Assembly (NCBI GenBank): GCA_963728925.1
Contig: CAVSMB010000032.1
Location: 1-35,757 of the forward strand
DNA length: 35,757 nucleotides
Direction of reading: 5' to 3'
DNA from: JBBPZA01 sp963728925
GTDB taxonomy: Bacteria > Actinomycetota > Thermoleophilia > Solirubrobacterales > Solirubrobacteraceae
The notes below the pieces were generated by a model that saw only the letters and a list, made by a program, of their open reading frames with translations, did no database searches and was not told where the DNA came from. The position numbers and the translations under genes are program-made. Below, in pieces: positions 30,957 through 35,757 of this stretch (its first letter is position 1; each line of letters starts with the position of its first letter).

Positions 30957-31046
30957 ACCACGCCGCCGCGCGCGTCGTGCTGTCCCCCCGACTAGGTGAT
31001 CGGGGCGGCGAGAATGCTGCCGGGTATGTCCTTCCGGGCGCCTCGC

Positions 31047-32087
31047 TCATCGTGCCGCCATCGCCAGCACCGCATGCGCCTGGCGCGCCGCGCGCTCCCA
31101 GCCCAGGGCGGCGACCCGCGGTGTCCCGGCGGCCACCAGGCGCCGTCCCAGCGCCGCGTCGGTCGCGATCCGACGGAGCGCGTGCGCCAGCGCGCCCGCG
31201 TCGCCGGGCGCCACGAACAGCCCGCCGTCGTCGCCGAGCGTCTCGCGCAGCGCGGGCACGTCGCTCACCACCGATGGCGTCCCGAAGGTCAGCGCCTCGA
31301 GCGGCGGCAGCCCGAACCCCTCGAGCCGTGAGGGGAGCACGAGCGCGAGTGCGCCGGCGTAGAGGCTTGCGAGGTCGTCGTCGTCGACGCGTCCCAGCAT
31401 CGTCGCTCCGGCGGCGGCGAGCACGTCCTGCTCGCGGCCGTCGCCGACGACGACCAGTCCGGCCTCGAGCCCATCGGCGCGCGCGGCGCGGAACGCAGCG
31501 GCCAGCACGTCGGGCGCCTTGCGCGGCTCGAGCGCGCCGACGAACAGCAGATAGCGCGGAGGGAGGCCGAGCCTCGCGGCGCCTCCGCCGGCGGCCGCGT
31601 CGCTGATCCTCCCCACGCCAGGGAGCACGACGACGACCTTCTCGCCGGCAAGGCCCCAGCGGGCGAGCGCCTCGTCGCGAGTGGCGGCGGAGTTGGTCAT
31701 GATCATGGCGGCGCGACGGGCAAGTGACTCGGGGCGGCTCAGTCGCTGCCAGAGGCGTTCGTAGGCGGTGAAGTCCTGCGGGCGCGCGTCGAAGGAGAGG
31801 TCGTGCAGGGTGAGGACGAAGGGCACCCCGCTGGACACCGCGACCGGCGCGGGCTCGGGCAGCCACACCACGTCGGGCGACCGGCCCGCGAGGCGGTCGA
31901 GGCGCGGGCGACCGGCGAGCGCCGCTGCGGCGTAGCGGACGCGGCGCGTGGCGCCGGCGCCGCCGGTCACCACGCACCACTCCTCGGAGGGGAAGGTCGC
32001 ACGCAGGGCGTCGAGCATCCCGATGGTCACCCTCGCGATGCCGCGGCGCTCCTTCTCCAGCGTCCTGCCGTCGACGGCGATGCGCAT
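31047..32087 (-). CDS. GT4 glycosyltransferase
   Basis: 346 residues. GT-B fold with N-terminal MRIAVDGRTLEKERRGIARVT (the glycine-rich acceptor loop), LTLHDLSFDARPQDFTAYER and MTNSAATRDEAL in the first domain. The second domain has YLLFVGALEPRKAPDVLAAAF, VVVGDGREQ, LASLYAGALALVLPSRLEGFGLPPLEA (EX7E) and GTPSVVSDVPALRE. The order is that of WbdA/WbcX-like polymer mannosyl- or rhamnosyltransferases. The ATG at 32087 lies 8 nt behind TACTGT, which begins only 1 bp after the upstream gene's stop, so this gene may have its own promoter as well as read-through. It shares architecture, though not high identity, with the next upstream GT4, consistent with two successive additions in one repeat unit. 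Confidence 0.87.
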   Translation of the reverse strand: MRIAVDGRTLEKERRGIARVTIGMLDALRATFPSEEWCVVTGGAGATRRVRYAAAALAGRPRLDRLAGRSPDVVWLPEPAPVAVSSGVPFVLTLHDLSFDARPQDFTAYERLWQRLSRPESLARRAAMIMTNSAATRDEALARWGLAGEKVVVVLPGVGRISDAAAGGGAARLGLPPRYLLFVGALEPRKAPDVLAAAFRAARADGLEAGLVVVGDGREQDVLAAAGATMLGRVDDDDLASLYAGALALVLPSRLEGFGLPPLEALTFGTPSVVSDVPALRETLGDDGGLFVAPGDAGALAHALRRIATDAALGRRLVAAGTPRVAALGWERAARQAHAVLAMAAR

Positions 32088-32095
32088 GCGGCGTC

Positions 32096-32101
32096 ACAGT
32101 A
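32096..32101 (-). promoter_or_regulatory. -10 box, leaderless start of the 31047-32087 GT4
   Basis: TACTGT on the minus strand, 8 nt before the ATG at 32087 and almost touching the stop codon (32103-32105) of the preceding gene. Confidence 0.45.
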
Positions 32102-32102
32102 G

Positions 32103-33119
32103 TCAGCCGGCGAGCGAGGCGAGCAGCGCGTCGACCTCGCGCGCCGCCCGGTCCCAGGTGAGCGTCGCGGCCCGCGCGACCCCGGCGGAGGCGAGCTGCT
32201 CGCGCAGCGGCTCGTCGTCGAGCGCGCGCTCGAGCGCCGAGGTGATCTGGCCGGTGTCCTCGGGGTCGACGAGCAGCGCCGCGCCGGCCGTCGTCTCGGG
32301 CAGCGCACTGCGGTCGGCCGCGACGACCGGCACGCCGGAGGCCATGGCCTCGAGGCAGGTCAGCCCGAAGCCCTCGTGGCGCGAGGCGAGCACGAAGGCG
32401 CGCGCGCCGGCGTAGAGGCCGGGCAGCAGCTCGTCGTCGACGTGCCCGAGGGCGCGCACGCCGCCCGGGCCCTGCTCGGCGCTCAGCTGCGGGCGCCCGC
32501 CGCCGGCCGCGACGAGCTCGATGCCTCGGGCCCCAAGCGCCTGCCCCGCCGGCTCGAGCGCCGCGAGGTTCTTGCGCGCCGTGAGGCTTCCCACGGTCAG
32601 GACATAGGGCCGCTCGAGCCCGAGCGCCCGGGCCGCGCCGGCCGCGTCGGCCCGTGGCGAGAAGCGCTCGTCGACCCCGCCGTGGACGACGGAGACGCGC
32701 TCGCGGGACGCGCCCATGAGCTCGACGATTTCGTCGCGCGAGAAGGAGGAGACGGTGATCACCGTGACCGCGGCGCTGGCCAGTGCCGGCAAGATGGTCC
32801 GCTGCCAGGCCGCGTACTCGCGCGAGTACCACTCCGGGTGCGACAGCGCTGATGCGTCGTGAATGACGACGACGTTGCGCGGCCAGGCCAGTGGCGCGAG
32901 ATTGGCGGGCGAGAGCACGATTCCCGCGCCCGAGCGCGAGGCGACGGCGGGGAGGACGAGCTGCTCCCAGGCATGCCCCAGGCGGTGGCTGAGAGCCCCG
33001 GGCGGTCGTGCGACACGGTAGGACCCGGGGCGCAGCGCCGGCAGTCGCCGTTCCATCTCGCGCGCCCACCGCTCGACGCCGCCGAGCTCGGGTCGCGCGG
33101 CGGCGCGCGCGTTGATCAA
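32103..33119 (-). CDS. GT4 glycosyltransferase, start uncertain
   Basis: 338 residues from a TTG at 33119. The first domain has INARAAARPELGGVERWAREM (acceptor loop G-G-V-E-R), IVLSPANLAPLAWPRNVVVIHD and VITVSSFSRDEIVEL. The second domain has YVLTVGSLTARKNLAAL, VAAGGGRPQL, HVDDELLPGLYAGARAFVLASRHEGFGLTCLEAMASG (EX7E) and PVVAADRSALPE. It is a canonical GT4 of polysaccharide clusters. The start is odd: homology begins a few residues before the TTG (S-P-I-L-I-N-A-R), but no ATG or GTG is in frame there, no ribosome-binding site is visible and no -10 box is at the usual distance. The first beta strand is slightly short if TTG is used. Confidence 0.82.
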   Translation of the reverse strand: MINARAAARPELGGVERWAREMERRLPALRPGSYRVARPPGALSHRLGHAWEQLVLPAVASRSGAGIVLSPANLAPLAWPRNVVVIHDASALSHPEWYSREYAAWQRTILPALASAAVTVITVSSFSRDEIVELMGASRERVSVVHGGVDERFSPRADAAGAARALGLERPYVLTVGSLTARKNLAALEPAGQALGARGIELVAAGGGRPQLSAEQGPGGVRALGHVDDELLPGLYAGARAFVLASRHEGFGLTCLEAMASGVPVVAADRSALPETTAGAALLVDPEDTGQITSALERALDDEPLREQLASAGVARAATLTWDRAAREVDALLASLAG

Positions 33120-33181
33120 GATGGGCGAGGCGACGCCTCGGCCCAGCCGCCGCCCGGCTACCGGCCTGTGTCGCGGCCGGG

Positions 33182-34468
33182 TCAACCGGAGAGCGCAGGC
33201 AAGCGCGACTCTGTCAGCCCGTAGACCATCACAGCCGGCAGGAGGGAAAGCGCAAGGACGGCGGCAGCGGCCAGCGCCCGTAGGCTTCGAGTGCCCAGGT
33301 CTGCCAGCGCGGGGGCCGCGAGGACGCTGGCCAGCACCACACCGATCGCCGCTCGGCCCGACGAGGTGTACCCGCGGTAGACGTCGGGCCCCAGGAGCAC
33401 GACGAACGCGATTCCGTTGGCCAGCGCGCATGCGATCTCGACGCGCATCCGCCCAGATCTCCACGCCACCGCCGCCAGCGCGATCACGATGAGCGTCGGG
33501 AGCACGACGCCGACGATCTCCGGCGGCTGGCGCGAGAGCTGCCAGTGCTTGGACTCGATCAGCCCGACGAAGGGCAGCGACGTGTTGCCCGGGGCCGTGA
33601 GACCCGGCGAGCCGAGCCAGGCCCACAAGAAGACCATGTAGGCGAGCAGCGGCCCTAGCGAGATGGCCAGGAATCTGGAGGCTCTTGTCGCGTTGGCCCG
33701 GATGCGGTCGCGGTACCGCGGCGCGTCGCCCGACAGCAGCAGCGCCCCCGCGTAGCAGAGCGCGAAGACCGCGGTGGTCTGCCGAGTCAGGGCCGCCAGG
33801 GCGAACAGGGCCGCCGACCAGAGAAGCTTGTGACGCGGGCCGAAGTCGAATACGTAGACAGCCGCCGCGGTCAACCCGTAGGCAAGGGGCTCGGTCAAGT
33901 CGCGCTGGAAGGAGACGAGCAGTCCCGGAAAGAGGCCGTAGACGAGAGCGAGCCAGGACGATCGCCCTCGCCGCCTGAGCCATGCGGCGACCGCCAACGT
34001 CCCGAGTCCGATGGCGAGCCAGTTGACGAGCAGCAGCGTGGTGGGTACCGCCCCGGGCCGTCCCAGCGCGAGGGCTCGGGCGACCATCGGGTAGAGGACG
34101 CGGGTATAGCGAAACGGCGGAAGGTCGAGGTAGAAGCGTGCATTCGCCGGATCGAGTGCGATGTAGTAGGCGTACTGGCCATCGAAGCCGTCGCCGTTGG
34201 GGCTGTCGCGGTTCGCCGGGTAGCGGTAGGCCGGATCGAAGCGGATGACGTCGCTCGACCTGCTCTGCAGCACGTGGCGGTAGCCGATCTTGATGAAGTC
34301 ACGCGTCTCGTGGCCTTGGGCGAAGTAGACGCCCGCCCACAGGGCATAGAAGGCGAGCGTGACGGCGACGACGAGCCCAACGCCGCGCGGGCGACGCGCC
34401 CCCACGCGGCCCACGGACGAGGTCGTCCTGACTTCGGTCGTCGTGTCCACTCGGGGATCATCCAACAT
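33182..34468 (-). CDS. Polytopic membrane protein, GT-C-like, intact paralogue of the broken 20215 gene
   Basis: About 428 residues with ten or so hydrophobic helices. Helix 1 is at about 29-50. The long first external loop holds RDFIKIGYR, YRYPANRDSPNGDGFDGQYAYYIALDP (DGQYAYYIA at about 96-104) and YLDLPPFRYTRVLYP, a likely acidic active-site loop of the GT-C type. GLFPGLLVSFQRDLTEPLAYGL and LTRQTTAVFAL follow in the membrane core. Starts are possible at GTG 34471, ATG 34468 or GTG 34450; the last has a GATGAT box 6 nt upstream and would suit a leaderless transcript. It is divergent from its homologue at 34487, and the 20215 copy shows long identical stretches. It probably adds a polyprenyl-phosphate-linked sugar outside; substrate unknown. 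Confidence 0.7.
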   Translation of the reverse strand: MLDDPRVDTTTEVRTTSSVGRVGARRPRGVGLVVAVTLAFYALWAGVYFAQGHETRDFIKIGYRHVLQSRSSDVIRFDPAYRYPANRDSPNGDGFDGQYAYYIALDPANARFYLDLPPFRYTRVLYPMVARALALGRPGAVPTTLLLVNWLAIGLGTLAVAAWLRRRGRSSWLALVYGLFPGLLVSFQRDLTEPLAYGLTAAAVYVFDFGPRHKLLWSAALFALAALTRQTTAVFALCYAGALLLSGDAPRYRDRIRANATRASRFLAISLGPLLAYMVFLWAWLGSPGLTAPGNTSLPFVGLIESKHWQLSRQPPEIVGVVLPTLIVIALAAVAWRSGRMRVEIACALANGIAFVVLLGPDVYRGYTSSGRAAIGVVLASVLAAPALADLGTRSLRALAAAAVLALSLLPAVMVYGLTESRLPALSG

Positions 34469-34472
34469 CACG

Positions 34473-34478
34473 TAGCCT
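34473..34478 (+). promoter_or_regulatory. -10 box, leaderless start of the 34487 gene
   Basis: TAGCCT, 8 nt before the GTG at 34487. Confidence 0.5.
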
Positions 34479-34486
34479 CACGAACG

Positions 34487-35728
34487 GTGACGGGCGTCGA
34501 GGCTCCGGATGAGCGGCCGGGTGGCGCTCGCACACGTGAATCGGTGCGGGTGAGGCTCGTCGTCCTCGCCCTGTACGGCGCGTGGCTCCTCGCCTACCTG
34601 GGCCCGGGGAATGACGTCCGCGACTTCGTCGGGTTCGGGACGCGGTTCCTCGACAGGGGCAACTTCACCCAGGCCGTAGCTCATCCGGACGAACCACGAA
34701 TCCGCCTGGACGGGTACGTGGCTTCCCGGTCAGGCGGCTACGACGGACAGTTCTCGTTCTACATCGCAGCCCTGCCTCGTCGCGCCCGTGGATACCTGGA
34801 CATCCCGAGCCTCAGGTACACCCGCATCGTCCAACCGATGCTCGCGCGAGCGTTGTCTCACGGTGATCAGGAAGTGCTTCCGTTCGTGCTCGTCCTGATC
34901 AACTGGATGTCGGCGGGAGCGGGCACGCTGCTCCTCGCCGTTTGGTTGAGCCGGCGAGGAGCCTCGCCGTGGCTCGCGCTGCTCTACGGCCTGTTCCCAG
35001 GCATGCTGGTGGCCCTCCAGCGCGATACCGCCGAGCCGCTCGCCTACGCATTGGTCCTGGCGGGCTTGGTCCTGCTCGACCGCCCTGGCCGCGGCAGGCT
35101 CGTCGGCGCGGGGCTCGTCTTCGGGCTGAGCGGGCTGACCAAGCAGACGACGCTCGTGTTCCCCCTCGTCCTCGCCCTGTGGATGATCCTCGGCGGCCAG
35201 TGCCCGGGCCAGCAGTCGCCGGCATGGGGTTCTCGATGGAAGCGGCCGCTGCTACTGGCGTCGCTGTCCCTCCTGCCCTACCTCGGGTACTCGTTGTTCC
35301 TTCGTCTGTGGCTCGGCTCCTTGGATGACGGAGGGGACGTCGCGCTCGTCCCGTTCCAAGGGCTCGTCCATCCACCATGGCGACTTGGACATCAGGGTCT
35401 GGCGATCGCCCTGGTCATTCTGCCCACTCTGGTGGCGCTGATCGTGCTGCTTCCCCGACGGCCCTTACGGTCCTACGCCTGGTTGTCCTGGACCTGGCTC
35501 CTGGTCAACTTCCTGGGGGCCGTCGTCTTCTTCGGACGTCTCTACACGAACACGTACCCGTCACACAGCCGCATCGCGATCGGCATCGTGCTGGCGGCAG
35601 TGTTGTGTGCGCCCTACGCTCAGCGACTCTCCCAACGTCGTCGCACGTTGCTCGTCGGCCTGGCGGCCCTCAGCCTCGCGATGACATCCGTCGTCGCGGT
35701 ACGGGGGTACGTGAGCCTCACCGGGTAA
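34487..35728 (+). CDS. Polytopic membrane protein, GT-C-like, diverged homologue of the 33182 protein
   Basis: 413 residues with about ten hydrophobic helices. It aligns with the 33182 product throughout: RDFVGFGTRFL, GGYDGQFSFYIAALPRRARGYLDIPSLRYTRIVQPMLARALS (DGQFSFYIA at about 86-94), VLINWMSAGAGTLLLAVWLSRRG.SPWLALLYGLFPGM, RDTAEPLAYALVL and LTKQTTLVFPLVL. The C-terminal half is less similar. Shared residues in the first loop (D-G-Q-x-x-x-Y-I-A and L-R-Y-T-R) are the best candidates for substrate or catalytic contacts. Its codon use includes more A/T-ending codons than neighbouring genes (for example CTGTTCCCAGGCATG and TTGGTC runs), which may mean a separate origin. The GTG start is 8 nt behind TAGCCT. 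No gene is seen in the final 29 bp of the window. Confidence 0.7.
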   Translation: MTGVEAPDERPGGARTRESVRVRLVVLALYGAWLLAYLGPGNDVRDFVGFGTRFLDRGNFTQAVAHPDEPRIRLDGYVASRSGGYDGQFSFYIAALPRRARGYLDIPSLRYTRIVQPMLARALSHGDQEVLPFVLVLINWMSAGAGTLLLAVWLSRRGASPWLALLYGLFPGMLVALQRDTAEPLAYALVLAGLVLLDRPGRGRLVGAGLVFGLSGLTKQTTLVFPLVLALWMILGGQCPGQQSPAWGSRWKRPLLLASLSLLPYLGYSLFLRLWLGSLDDGGDVALVPFQGLVHPPWRLGHQGLAIALVILPTLVALIVLLPRRPLRSYAWLSWTWLLVNFLGAVVFFGRLYTNTYPSHSRIAIGIVLAAVLCAPYAQRLSQRRRTLLVGLAALSLAMTSVVAVRGYVSLTG

Positions 35729-35757
35729 GCGCCCGCGCGGAGGGCTCAGAACAGCCC

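Noticed and set aside
30991..31046. Resemblance of this gap to the promoter/start region at 3274-3300 (shared CGCCGCCCCGAT and ATCGTGCCG words), as a relic start of a deleted GT2 paralogue
   Set aside because: The shared words are short and GC-rich and no coding similarity follows, so chance cannot be excluded.
28834..33069. A single open frame of about 1,400 codons on the minus strand
   Set aside because: The true gene is the GT2 at 28834-29769, starting at the GTGA overlap. Upstream sequence is out-of-frame shadow of the GT4 genes.
1..35757. tRNA, rRNA, riboswitch or integrase attachment sites
   Set aside because: No tRNA-like cloverleaf, rRNA motif, integrase gene or riboswitch core was seen on either strand by reading. 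A covariance-model search would be decisive.

Overview
The window is very GC-rich (roughly 70% or more by eye), uses many GTG starts, and packs its genes tightly with GTGA-type stop/start overlaps. It encodes almost only cell-surface polysaccharide functions. This points to a high-GC actinobacterium. The mix of families and the abundance of apparently leaderless genes suggest the Thermoleophilia/Solirubrobacterales, but that placement is inference; there is no rRNA or other marker gene here.

Layout. 1-222: start of a TylF-type O-methyltransferase running off the left edge. 269-2355: tandem pair of paralogous SAM methyltransferases. 2346-10550: three GT2 paralogues (2346, 8699, 9639) that share a coiled-coil tail, interleaved with two multi-spanning GT-C-like proteins (3410, 5121), a polyprenol-phosphate-sugar type GT2 (6841) and a zinc-ribbon methyltransferase (7691). 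10585-11577: another methyltransferase with a coiled-coil tail. 11677-17081: export operons with two Wzt-type ATPases, one Wzm permease, a GT2 and a small membrane-anchored helical-repeat protein. 17062-20136 (minus): O-antigen-ligase-like protein, CDP-tyvelose-epimerase-like SDR and a headless GT2. 20215-21421: broken GT-C-like gene. 21580-25874: secreted glycoside hydrolase, glucose-1-phosphate cytidylyltransferase (RfbF-like), CDP-glucose 4,6-dehydratase (RfbG-like) and a Wzx-like flippase. 25751-33119 (minus): a gene remnant, a methyltransferase, a GT-C-like protein, a GT2 and three GT4 enzymes. 33182-35728: divergent pair of homologous GT-C-like membrane proteins.

How it fits together (inference). 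RfbF and RfbG would make CDP-4-keto-6-deoxyglucose for a deoxysugar. The GT2 and GT4 enzymes would build a glycan on a lipid carrier, methyltransferases would decorate or cap it, and either Wzm/Wzt or the Wzx-like flippase would move it across the membrane. GT-C enzymes and the ligase would finish it outside, and the secreted hydrolase could trim it.

Most notable observations: (1) sixteen genes have a TANNNT-type -10 box 6-10 nt before the start codon, suggesting widespread leaderless transcription; (2) the two wzt genes share a 489-bp block that reads as identical, while their substrate-binding C-terminal domains differ strongly; (3) three places look like deletion scars joining broken genes (about 17.64, 21.18 and 25.77 kb); (4) glycosyltransferases and a methyltransferase share an S-W-(R/K)-x-T-x-P-L-R tail; (5) a 24-bp perfect palindrome lies directly behind the -10 box of the second wzt; (6) a 15-codon upstream ORF with a strong ribosome-binding site overlaps the start of a GT-C-like gene.
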